64,000 bases of DNA from Erigeron canadensis (Eukaryota; Streptophyta; Magnoliopsida; Asterales; Asteraceae): positions 48,284,213 to 48,348,212 of the forward strand of contig NC_057761.1 in NCBI RefSeq assembly GCF_010389155.1, in the 5' to 3' direction. The notes beneath the pieces were generated by a model. It was given only the letters and a program-made list of their open reading frames with translations, searched no databases and was not told the origin of the DNA. Positions 14,401 through 24,811 of this stretch are shown in pieces. The position numbers were made by a program, and so were the translations under genes. Every line of letters begins with the position of its first letter. Within the stretch, counting starts at the first letter, position 1.

Positions 14401-14656
14401 ACACTGGAATCAAGATGATGATATACCGGAGTGGAATCCACAGATCCAAAAAGGCCATGGGCAAGTACCTAATCATATGCATTTAGCAAACCAAGTTAGA
14501 CCGACAGGACACGATATGACTCCCTTTATGCCTATTCCACAATCGATTAACTTAATGCAAAATAGTAACGGTCAAATGCCGATCCCTCATGGCCTCCCGC
14601 CTAATGCCTTCGTACCAGGGCAGTATTATGGTGGGCAGTGGAGGCAGGGGTATTGA
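8484..14656 (+). CDS. TFIIS central domain / SPOC domain protein (transcription-related, nuclear)
   Basis: Exons 8484-10186, 12825-12945, 13665-13724 and 13808-14656 join in phase to 910 aa. Residues ~271-380 form a TFIIS central-type domain (ELAVKVESELYKLFGG, then SLMFNLKDPNNPKLREKVL and the TPEELASKELSEWR helix). Residues ~545-700, spread over all four exons, form a SPOC domain beginning LWEGDLQLTLSSSVPVIGVF and continuing with GRVRLTAFEKFLQELP. The C-terminal ~200 residues are low-complexity, rich in Gly/Pro/Gln/His, with a DDVPPGFGPG motif typical of this plant family. Close relatives are Arabidopsis At5g11430 and At5g25520 (from memory). Family members usually add an N-terminal or PHD region; none is seen here. 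SPOC domains bind phosphorylated RNA polymerase II tails or corepressors, so a nuclear role in elongation or silencing is inferred. Intron 1 (2.6 kb) is enlarged by two transposons. Confidence 0.88.
10554..11868. mobile_element. Fold-back class II element with ~230-bp inverted repeats (element A)
   Basis: The left end reads GAGAAAATATCACAAATGGT and the reverse complement of the right end reads GAGAAAATGTCACAAATGGT. The match runs through CTCCCTAAC, poly-T, GTTGCAAATAGTCC, TTCCGTTA and TGAGGG(T/C)ATAAT(T/C)GTCCAT for roughly 230 bp with scattered mismatches. The ~850-bp interior has no transposase ORF. The element sits wholly inside intron 1 of the SPOC gene. No clear target duplication was found. 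The superfamily is uncertain; MULE-like is my best guess from the long inverted repeats. Confidence 0.75.
12178..12632. mobile_element. PIF/Harbinger-like MITE with TAA target duplication
   Basis: The left terminus is GGGGTGTTTGA and the right terminus is TTCAAACACCCC, an inverted pair. Both are flanked directly by TAA (12175-12177 and 12633-12635), the 3-bp duplication typical of PIF/Harbinger (Tourist-type) elements. No ORF of note is present. It lies in SPOC-gene intron 1, downstream of element A. Confidence 0.7.
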
Positions 14657-15828
14657 ATTCTGATTTGTTACAATAGCTCTAGTATTTATGTTCAAGGGTA
14701 GGCTTTCCAATTTTTACGTTGTACTTAGAATAATGTTTTAGTGTTTCATGCTTATCGTGGGAGGACCATCGTTTTAGATCGTGAATTTGTTGTATTTGAT
14801 TTTTGTCATTTATTGGCTTAGTTTTATGACTATCATGGAATGAATGGAAAATGTATTAATATTCTTTTTTATGGAAATGTTACGTTGAAAACCTGCATAA
14901 TTATATGTTTTTTTTTGTTTAATCTATTGAATTAAAGAAAACACGTAACTTCATATGTTGTTTTTCTCACTGAATCCTTTGCGGCTCTTTTATGGTGATA
15001 ATTGTTTAGGGATTTCTAATACTCATTAATCAAAAGGATATGTTATTTATTTATATCTCAAAAGTTGTTTTTTCAGAACAACTAAGCTATCATATTTCTA
15101 AACTATTGGATGGAACAAATTGTTATGATTTCTGAAGTAGACAAATGACTTTATAAAGTTAGCTTTTTATTAATAGTTGTGAATAAATTGACAAGTTTTA
15201 AACAGCTTAGAAAGTTAGAAGACCAACTCAAATCCAATCCATTACTAACGAAAGTAAGTACTCGCGTGTTACGGCAGTAAGATGGTAGAGTGATAGGTCA
15301 TTGGTTGTGATATGTCATAGAGTGTGATAGTTAAATGCCTTAGCCATACGGACTCTATCCTCGGATTTAAAAATTCGTCGAAAGTATATCGAATGACATC
15401 TCTAATGAAAGAGCATGAAATTTTAAGAACACTCATATAATTTTTATGATTTATCGATGTACGGTTTTTGAGATAAAAGTTTTGAATGAATTAGAGAAAT
15501 TTATGAATGTGAGAAAAAAATGAGTGGTTGAGATTTGAGCAGAGAAAAAAATAATGAGTGGCTGAGATTTAATTTCTTATGAATTAATGATAAGGACATT
15601 TTGGAGTTTTCACTTGTGTAAAGTTGAAAAAATAGAGTAAACAAATGCTTTATAATGTAGTAGAGATAGTGATAGCAATATTCATCGATTTATGGTGTAA
15701 ATCTTTTTAGCCTCGGCCCAAACATGCTTAATTCTGTATTGTATTAGTATCAGGATTCTACAATATCGATATAATATAGAACCGACTGCTATAAAAAGAA
15801 AAACATAATGTAGAAGTACTTTGTGTGT
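14657..15828. other. Intergenic DNA with a dispersed repeat
   Basis: This is the 3' flank of the SPOC gene, without a coding gene. The stretch 15355-15500 (AAATTCGTCGAAAGTATATC through ATCGATGTACGGTTTTT) recurs, reverse-complemented and diverged, at about 46250-46412, so it belongs to a dispersed repeat. The rest is AT-rich with nothing recognisable. Confidence 0.5.
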
Positions 15829-16112
15829 ACTTCCCCTTATAGCTTAATGATTGAGCACCAGCTTAGAGTTCGAGACATGGGAATGACATATCAAGGTATT
15901 TCACAAATAAAGTCTTCTAGTGAAGCAGGTTTGAGTCTTACATATCTCAATTAAATGTCGTGCATTCGGGCGGTTTAGTTGGGAGTTTCTCCTCCTACTA
16001 GGTATTGAGGGTGAGGGGGCTCTCTAGCGTAGATCCGGTTAAGACAACGTAAGCTAGATCCTGTTGCGAGCAAATGATTCACACCTTTCAAAAAAAATTA
16101 AAAAAAAAAAAA
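15829..16112 (+). mobile_element. tRNA-derived SINE with 12-bp target duplication and A-rich tail
   Basis: The 5' part contains a pol III box-A-like motif (TAGCTTAATGATTGAGC, ~15840) and a box-B match (GTTCGAGAC, ~15869) at tRNA-like spacing. The 3' end is an A-rich tail (~16087-16112). The identical 12-mer TACTTTGTGTGT stands at 15817-15828 and 16113-16124, directly outside the element. Size (~284 bp), internal promoter, tail and duplication together make a complete SINE. It lies ~100 bp before the PPD5-like start codon. Confidence 0.85.
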
Positions 16113-16226
16113 TACTTTGTGTGTTATATGTATAAAAGTGAAACTACAAGGACTAGAACATCCATATTCTTTTTTTTTTAATCTTTACATCATCCTCTTT
16201 TTTTTTTTCACAATTTTTATTACAAA

Positions 16227-19200
16227 GTGAAGTGGATGATGAGCTCTATGGAAACTGTCCTCTCTCCCTCACATTCTGGCGCCATATCCAACCATCCCAA
16301 CCTTTCCCTCTTCAGGTTCTTTTTTCTTCTCCTTTCTCTCTCTATATATCTATCTATATGTATATATCTACATACATACAATAACAATATACTATATATG
16401 TGTCATAAGTGAGCTTTGTGTCATAAGTGTTGATATGAGTATTATTTCAGGGAGCAAGCTAAGATAAGTTTATCAAACCAAAAGCTATGTAAATCAAGAA
16501 AGAAATTTGTAGTTTGTTGCTGTGAATCTTTAGACCCCACAACTCAAAATGGGTTTTCAAGAAGGGATATTGTTCTTTTTGGGCTTGCTGCTACTGTGTT
16601 CCCCATTCAAGGTATAATTTCCATTACAATTAGCTTGTTTGTAAATTGGTTCAGACTATTTGCGAAAGTCGAGCTTTTGGATCGAGTATGCATTGCCTAA
16701 CATGTATTCTTGTGGCCGTTTCCTAGACGTTTTCCCTGGCCTCCAAGATGATTTACAATTAACTTGTTTCATATACTTGATTAATTTGATCTTTTTGACA
16801 TTTTGGTTCATAGGTAAAAATTATGCACTATTGTTGGTACTTATGCCCCTAAAAGAATTAAGAATCTGTACATATGGTTTCGTATGCAGCTCGTTTTTAC
16901 ATAGATATATACGTGGTATGTACACATATAAACAGTTTATAAAAAGATGAATTTTTTTGTAATTAAAATGTAACAATGTTAGAAAATCTTGAACTGAAAA
17001 GTCAATAATTAAGTTGAAGGTTTAAATGGAAGTAAATTGCATTATGTTATAGAACAGGTATCTTCTGTTTGTCTTAAGACTGTTTTCCTTTAAATATTGG
17101 GGTTTTTTCAGGATCCGGTGCTGATGAAGAGTTAAAAATGGGTCCAATAGTTGATGATCTGAATGCTTATTCGTATCAAATTCCGTTGGAAATGCCTTCC
17201 AGGAAATTTTCCTTTAAATGGTTTGTATCTTATCTTGTGATTCAATTGAAGCTAAGATGTGGTTGCTTTAAAGCATGCACTTCTTCTTTCCCATGAAATT
17301 GACATTGTTTACCATTTCATGCTAAAGTTATCTTCATTGCCAACAACTAGTCAAACAGTTTCCTTAAACTTAGTGAAGTCTTAGGATGCAAAAATGAGTG
17401 GACGGAGAGCATACCAGTTTGTACATTATTGACTATATATGCATAGAAAACATGGTTATCTTTAGAGTTTGCAATTGGAAAATAAGTAAAAATGATTTGG
17501 ATTAGAAAGGAAATTGCGTAACTTTCAGTCGACATCTTGGTGATAAGAGTATTTGTAGGAAGGAAGGTGCATGTCCTATAAAAGAGATTAAAAATGTGTT
17601 ATTTGATTGTTTTTGAAGTCTATTTATCTGATGGTTTCATCTTTATGAAGGGTGGAGTCACGAAAACCTGAACGCTATTCATCTGCAGCACCTTTGTCGC
17701 GTAAGTTATTAGCCTACTTGTTTCAAATTGCACCAAGAAAGTTATATGAATGTATGTACTAAAGGATGCACAATGGGTGGGTCAAGCAAATTTAGCAACG
17801 GGCCAATATAGATACCTCAGTAGGGTCCGATTGGGTTGACCAGGAAAACCTTTTGTCCCATTTTTTTGGTTTCCCACTGGTAGTTAGTGTGTCAATATGA
17901 TTACAAGAATGATATTACTTCAATAACAATCTACTTTTTGAGTAAATTGATTTAGACTGTCTTATGTTTCATGAGTTTTGATCGACTTTTGAATCGTTTT
18001 ACCTGTTAGCTTTTTAGCCAACTTTTCAATTTTATCTGCTTGACCCATTCATGCCAAACATTCAACCAGAATCAACCCATTTAAGTACATGGGTCGAAAA
18101 TCTCACCTTTAGTGTGTGTTAGTGTGTATACTGTTCTAAATGACATTAGCTCACAAAGAATTGTTTCTATCATGATACAGCTAATGCACGTCTACGAATT
18201 GTGTCTGAACGTGTTGATTTTATTGACAACCTTATCCTATCTATTACGGTATAGTGATCAATTTTGATTGTCAGAAAGTCAATCTAAGGAGTTCTTCTGC
18301 GTAAAATCCTCCTTATGGTTTCATTTTTCTTTGTTTATTCAGATAGGTCCTCCCAATCCAATATTCTTAAAGTCAACAGATAAGAGTACATGGAATGCAA
18401 AGGATGTTGCTGATTCTGTACTATCTGACAAGTCTGCTTTGGTACTTTACTAAGTTTCTTCATATCCAGTAGATGTGATAATCTTTACCCTTATTATGAC
18501 AGAGTCAATGCCGGTCCGGGATCGCTTTATCTCTAGCGAGTAAAGTGGGTAGAAGTTATAAAAACATCAAATTAATACAATTAGCTTAAAAGGAAACGGT
18601 TCAATGATATAGCTATATAATCATAATGGAGAAATTAGCTATTTATAATATTTAAAAGTTTTGGCAATGGTGTTTCGGTTTAACCCCCTGATCTGATTTT
18701 ACCAGTAACTAAATTGCTAGTTTGGACCTATATGGTATCCGGCCCACCTGACCCATCAACTTCACACCTCTAGATATTACTGTAAGAAAAGTATCATGGA
18801 TGTTGTTAGTCTTTCTGCCTAAACTTGATGATACTTTCAGTTGAAACCTATTTGCCTTTCAGAGACTTTTTTTTTTTCAATTGACCCTGAATTCAGATTG
18901 ACAATCGTGGTTTTACTTTGTACAGAGAGTTACTACAACTCAGCGCATGGCAGAAAGTTCAGTTCTTGATGCTCATACTTCTGAAGTGAGTTATCGACGC
19001 TTCATTTCTAGCTGATTTAGTTTTAAATTTCGAGAACCATGTTAGCTTGCTTTTATACTCCATCTACTCACTTTGCGCTTTATCTTTTTGTACCATAGAT
19101 TGATGGGGAGCCATATTGGTACTATGAATACCTTGTTCGCAAATCACCTACAAAAACTGTATGTTCCTCTTGTTAGCTTAATATATGTGCTCTAGCTTAA

Positions 19201-22200
19201 AAAATATAGGAGGCAACACGGTAAAAGTCAGGCATGCTTCAGGCTTGGTACGGAAATTGATCCAAAAGACTAAATTTTCAGTGTAATGCAACCCACATAC
19301 ACGTTGATAAATAATTAATATGCTAAAAATGTTCACAAAAGCTAAATTAATTATTTTTACCGATCTAACATAGTTTTATAAAGTGATTTAGCATGTTGTC
19401 TGCATTTGGTAGACTTAGTTTTATAAAGTGATTCGCCGTTATAAAAAAAATAAATAAATAAAAAAAAGTTTTATAAATGATTTAGCATGTTGTCTGCATT
19501 TGGTAGACTTCAAATGACTTCTTACTTGCCTGCCCTTTTTGACCCATTTTGTAATTAGTTAAGTCTTCTAGTTTAACCATTAGAGAAGATACACATACAC
19601 AAAATGAACAATTTATGTTTATGGGTTAAATCTGCCACCTCTATAGAGATATGTTAAAGGGTGTTCTCGAATATTGGAAATGCAGGTGCAAGATTCAAAC
19701 ATCTTTCGGCATTATCTTGCTGCATCTGTGGAACGTGATGGTATGATCCCATTTTATATATGTTCGTTTAGCCAATGACAATATAAATTAGTACATGGAC
19801 ATGAACGAATCTGGGAATGACTTCAAAGGTTATTCATTTGCAAATACCTAGTCAAATAGCCTTTTCACTATCATTACTTAGTTTTCCATGGCAAACGAAG
19901 AATTGTTTTCAATATATTTTCAAGAATGAGCAATTTTGGTCACAAGTTTCAGGACACCTGTTATATTGCATAATACGTATACATTCCAAAAAAATACCAA
20001 ATCCCCCATCCTTCTATAGTGTAATTGGTCTCTTGAACTTCCACAAAAAGAAGGTTTTGTTCTAAGAATCTGCAAAATGCTTACGGAAAGTTCTTTTAAA
20101 AGCTTCCACCCTGAAAAGGAGGGGCATCTTTGTTGCAAAAATGATTCCCCTTTTTAAGACTTTGTTAACATTCTGCATTTCTTGTTTATAGGATTTTTGT
20201 ACTCTTTGAATGCGTCAACACTCAACAAGCAATGGGACATGGTACTTTTCTCTACATATCCCATCTACACCCTTTTTATAAATATTTATTGATGATATAG
20301 CGTAGTACATTTCAATCAATGCATTATTATTTATGCGGTTAACAATAAGACAAAATGACCATGAGGCAGTGCAAAGTGGTTTGCCAACTCCCCCGCATAT
20401 TTACGCAGGTTTTTATATGAGGTCAACTAGGTATCGAGGTGGCATAATGGGCGTGTTGGGTTACATTTCAAAACGATTTTAGGTCAGAAGTGCTAATTCT
20501 GTCTTACGGGTCAGGTCAACTCACCAGCATTGTTTTGTTCCTTTTGTAGTAAAGTGATTCAAATGGATTTAAGCAATTAAAATATACTCCAGATCACTTT
20601 CATTCAACTTGACTGGTATCATCTTTAGCTAAGTTCACATGTTTATGTGTATGGGTCAAAACTTTACTTCTAGCTACGTCATTCCGTATAAACCCTTTTT
20701 TCTTTATGGAGAATGTACTCTACTCCTATACTACTCCAATAAACACTAAGAAGCACCAGTGTCAGAGATTGAAGTAATTGAACCCTGCCACCCTGGTCTT
20801 CTCCTTAAGAGGTAGAGCCTCTACCAAGTGGGCTAACCCCTATGAACCTTTTTAAGAGACATTTTCATGTTAGGCATGTCACCAGTGTATATGGGTGTCT
20901 TTGTGCTTACAAAACACTCTTCAGTATCGACAGAAACACTGGTTTCTCGGTAACTTCTTGGGGACTCTGACCTATCAACGAGTGTATCAAAGATGTGCAT
21001 ACATCTTTTTTGGAAACCTTCAGTAAGAGCAGTTCCTCGGTATTATATTATATAATTAACAATTTTACTCTTGACTAGAAGATATGAACATATTAACTTC
21101 AATAATTGTCGTTCTTATACCATCCATCATATGAAGAACATATAATGTCTCATAATGACATCATACAACAAGCCAATCATCTCTAAATATATATATAAAA
21201 AGAGAGACCTTAATTCTAAAATGGAGAAGTTTGGACCATTAGATGAAGATCTACCTTTAATTAGAACCATTAGATCAAAACGCTGATGTCATATACCTTT
21301 TATAAATTTTTTAGATTTAATATTAATCAAATAATTTAAATATGGTCACTAATTATGGAAAGTAATTTCCTACATCTTATAATTATAGAAAGTAATTAAT
21401 TTAATGGTATAATATGAAAAATGATTCTTAAATTTTATATTATTATTTAAAACAACTTTTTTGATTTTATTTTATTTTTGTCAAATTATAACTTTATGTA
21501 TATTTTTATCATATATCGTAATAAATATAGGTTATAGCTATAAGTTTTTTTAATTTTCATTGTTAATAGCTTATGATATTTAAATAAAAGATATTCCTGT
21601 CTTCCTGATGTGTATATGGTGTCTAAAATTAATCAAAAAAAATATAAAAATGACGATATCATAACGTAATAAATATAGGTTATAGCTATAAGTTTTTTAA
21701 TTTTCATTGTTAATATCTTATGGTATTTAAATAAAAGATATTCCTGATGTGTATATGGCGTCTAAAATTAATAAAAAAATATATAAAAATGACAACATCA
21801 CCGTTTTTCAACATCTTTTATTTATATCGTTAAATTAATAAATAAATAAAAAAATTTGAACAGCGAGTTAATAGGTGGTGATTAGTAGTTAGCATTCAAG
21901 GCACCACATGTGTAGCTCAAACCAAGCATGTCTGGGATAAAACCCAAGATTTCCGAAAACTCTCCCTAATAATCCACTCCTACCAATGTAGGAAGTAGGA
22001 TTCGAACCCTGATGTATTTCCACAATGCCTAAGACCTTACTAATGAGTCACCAACTTATTGGCTAAATTAATAAAATGATACAAAGATAATATGAAGATT
22101 AGGTATGTGGAAAATTGATCACTAGAATCTCTGTTTTTTTTATATCTATGTCATGCAATTCTTTTTTTACATATATTTTAACTCATTTAATTTTATGTAA

Positions 22201-22557
22201 ACAAATATAGCATTATTGTTTTGCAACACCTTTTATTTACAATTTGTCAATATGGAATATCATGAAATATTAGTATTTTGATAGTTATATATATTTATCC
22301 GCGTATTACGCGGGTTATAATCTAGTATTAGTAATAAGAATATGACAAGATGGCTCAAGGTGATGTTTTGGTGTATTGGATCATGTTATGGCTACTTTAA
22401 CCATTATATTTTTGATGGGGAATCTGATTTGGAATTTTTTTTTATGTATTTGATACAGATGGGACCTGTCCTGGAAAAAACTGTAAATTCATTTAGGCTT
22501 CTCCCTCCAAGTGCAAACTATGTTCCACCAGGCAAGGATCCGTGGAGATTCTGGTGA
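16227..22557 (+). CDS. PPD5: PsbP domain-containing protein 5-like, thylakoid lumen
   Basis: Eleven exons join in phase to 299 aa: 16227-16315, 16451-16611, 17112-17220, 17651-17700, 18181-18248, 18343-18441, 18926-18985, 19099-19158, 19686-19740, 20192-20241 and 22459-22557. The N-terminus is Ser-rich like a chloroplast transit peptide. It is followed by a lumen-targeting signal with a twin arginine (R67-R68 in GFSRRDIVLFGLAA), implying Tat import into the thylakoid lumen. From about residue 85 the sequence matches the PsbP fold: AYSYQIPLEMP, WVESRKPERYSSAAPLS, ARLRIVSERVDF, YWYYEYLVRKSP and the C-terminal PPGKDPWRFW. PsbP-like proteins assist or associate with photosystem complexes; PPD5 has been linked to NDH function or lumen assembly (family knowledge). 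Met codons at 16239 and 16251 are alternative starts. The last intron (2.2 kb) holds a Helitron. Confidence 0.85.
17765..18115. repeat. Dispersed GGGTCAA/TTGACCC-rich intronic repeat
   Basis: This intron segment is full of GGGTCAA, GGGTTGACC and TTGACCCATT motifs. Look-alike segments recur in other introns and gaps: near 3370-3720, 4720-4800, 18690-18780, 19510-19640, 20430-20660 and 52450-52690. Several copies end in CACCTCTA or start with TAGAGGTGG, suggesting one terminal-inverted-repeat family, perhaps hAT-like MITEs. Boundaries are approximate and the family call is inference. Confidence 0.4.
20700..20852 (-). repeat. SINE-head-like fragment
   Basis: On the minus strand the segment reads TTAGCCCACTTGGTAGAGGC, a box-A-like motif, followed ~35 bp later by GGTTCAA, a box-B-like motif. 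A related head, TAACCCACTTGGTAGAAATT, lies on the minus strand near 56870. No clean target duplication or tail was found, so it is called a degraded tRNA-derived repeat. Confidence 0.4.
21180..22325 (+). mobile_element. Non-autonomous Helitron in PPD5 last intron
   Basis: The 5' end begins TCTCTAAATATATATATAAA after an A. The 3' end has a short hairpin (CCGCG TATTA CGCGG) followed by TTATAATCTAG, then a T. TC start, hairpin, CTAG end and insertion between A and T are the Helitron hallmarks. The 1146-bp body has no Rep/helicase ORF, so it is non-autonomous. It contains a short tandem duplication (around 21530-21620 and 21670-21760, sharing ATAAATATAGGTTATAGC). It also holds a SINE-like minus-strand segment at ~21880-22065 with GGTTCGAATCC. 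Confidence 0.8.
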
Positions 22558-22791
22558 TCAGTCTATGATCAGTTTTCTTGTGAAATTTTGATTGATTGAG
22601 GACCTTGAATTTGTACAGACTAGGATTTGGAATTTGTGATTCCATAGCCATTATGATCATACGACATTTAGTGTCTTAAGTTCACATTGATTATCCAATG
22701 ATTTTGTAGCAGCTATTTGGATGCACAGAGCTTTAAAACTACTGATGTAATTTAGACTAATTTACTTTTCTAAGGAGAGCAAAAGAAGCTA
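22558..22791. other. 3' flank between PPD5-like gene and aminotransferase relic
   Basis: This is the probable 3' UTR and terminator region of the PPD5-like gene. AT-rich; no gene seen. Confidence 0.4.
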
Positions 22792-23244
22792 CTAACCCAT
22801 CTTGTCTTCAATGAGACCCATCTGTAGCCTTGTTGACCTGGAATGAAGTTGTTGCGACACAAGTCCTACACCAGCGCTTCCATAACTCACTCTGCATGCA
22901 CACATAAACGACACCGGATGATCAAGATTAGCAGATAACAAACATGATGAAAGCTGATCCTCTATAGAAAATGGTGTTCAATGCAATACTGTAAATGTAG
23001 GTGAGGTCAAAGCTAAAGGCTTAACCTTTTATTTCATAACTAGTAAATTATCTAGGAATAGTAAATTACTGAGTATCTAGGAATCAATTAACAAGGCAAC
23101 ACAAAAAACTGAAAAGCGCCAAAAGAGTTCACCTTTTGCCTCGAAAAGTAATACTGCCAACAGGGGATAGAACCACAGCAGTTCCAGCACAAAAGGCTCA
23201 TCAGCATCAAGCAACTCATCATCCACAGTTACCGGTTTCTTAAG
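22792..23244 (-). pseudogene. Decayed duplicate of the last two aminotransferase exons
   Basis: Two blocks match the terminal exons of the aminotransferase immediately upstream on the same strand: 23133-23244 (copy of exon 9) and 22792-22891 (copy of exon 10), with the splice sites between them kept. Over ~100 bp of the last exon I count about 10 mismatches. The exon-9 copy is 112 nt instead of 113: a 3-bp loss, a 3-bp gain (an extra GAT) and a 1-bp deletion near GCCTTTTGTGC, which shifts the frame. The exon-10 copy has TGG changed to TAG after DKMG, removing the normal C-terminal residues. No copies of exons 1-8 are seen nearby. It is a segmental tandem duplicate now without coding capacity. 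Confidence 0.85.
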
Positions 23245-24811
23245 CTGGATATAGACAAGTGCACAAAGTTACACGTTTATTAACCAGGCTGAATTGTTTC
23301 TACATATAAATGATTGCATAAAGTTTTCATATTGTATTATGAATATGAAATCTATTGGAACGACGCATAAGAATGTAGACAGTAAAGAGAAAAGATCAAG
23401 TTCAGGATCTAAGTAAATGATCTGAACATGAATGCTGCTTTTTTATGTTGGGTCTGGATAAGTTTAAGTGAACAAACAAACATGAATTCTTAAACGAACA
23501 GGCTTTTGTGTTCGTGTTCATTTACCTAGGTTTAACCGAAGAACAGACATGAACATTGAACAAAGCATATTAATTATTAAAAAGTTAAGAATGTTACTAT
23601 GTTAGTGATTGTCCAATTGGGAAGGTTTGAGAAGATAAATAAACATACACACAAATAGTACATGATTATGTTCGTCAATCTCAATATATACTAACCCAGT
23701 CCCGTATTATGTTTGTGTTTATTTGGTTAGGTAATTATTTTCTATTTTATTACAAGTACTATGCGTATGATTCATACAGGATATGAAAGAACAACCACAT
23801 AACGAACATTAACAAACACAAACTCCGAATCTTCACGAATATAAGTGAAACAACGACCACAAAATCTTGTTTATGTTTGTTCATTTACTAAACAAACAAA
23901 TACAAACAAAGTTTGATCGAATACTTTTGCAGGATTTTACTATTGGGTAGGTAAAATCTTTGGTCGAACATATCCTGAAACTTTAGGTCACTAGCTGTTT
24001 ACAAACATTCTGTGCCTATATAGGTCTATAGACTATAATACATGTATGTGTATATATATAAAAGAAACTAACTATATATATATATATATTGGGGCACAAC
24101 TTCAATTTTGGCCAACATACTTGGCCCCGAGAACTTTCTTAAATAAAGTCACAAACAAAATCTACTACATTTTTTAAAATAAGGTTATCAAAGATTCTTA
24201 GATAAACCAATCCCGGCAGGATGGAAAGGAAACGATTCAAAGAGATTTTAAAATATATTGTGTTCTTAAGTTTTCTTTAGCAAAGAAAGTTAAAAGAATG
24301 AAAAGGAAAATCTAATAGATTTTAATGTAAAAAATATCAACCCACTTTTGGGATGATTCCGAAGGTAAGAAACTTGTCTTTTTCTTTTCTATTCACTCAT
24401 CTTCTTTTCATTTCATATATAAACTAACTTGAGAAAACAAGATTTTGAGGAAGCTAGTATTGTAGCGACATTAAGGGTTATGGTGTCAAAGTCCACTAGA
24501 GTCTTTTTGAGGGGAGCTTAAGCAAGATTTTAATCAACCTCCCTCCCACTAAAGCCTGTTTGGTGCAGTAATAGCTCATTACGGTATTTCGGTTATTATT
24601 GCTAAATATTTTGTATATTGTTTAAACTTTAAAAAGATATCATTACTTTACCAACGCAGAAGTGATCAACAACTATAGATCCACAACTCAGGGGAAAAAA
24701 GTCTAAATTAAGGATTAAACATAGTAACCCTTAATACTTCTAAGCGAAATCATATTACAAATGATGAAAGAAGCAAGAGAACGACAAAGTGAAAAGAGAG
24801 AACACAAGAAA
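23245..24811. other. Spacer between relic exons and functional aminotransferase exons
   Basis: This AT-rich DNA has alternating (TA)n runs at ~24050-24090 and repeated TGTTCGTTTA / AACAAACA motifs (23450-23900) that look like a degenerate internal inverted repeat. No gene is seen. Confidence 0.35.
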
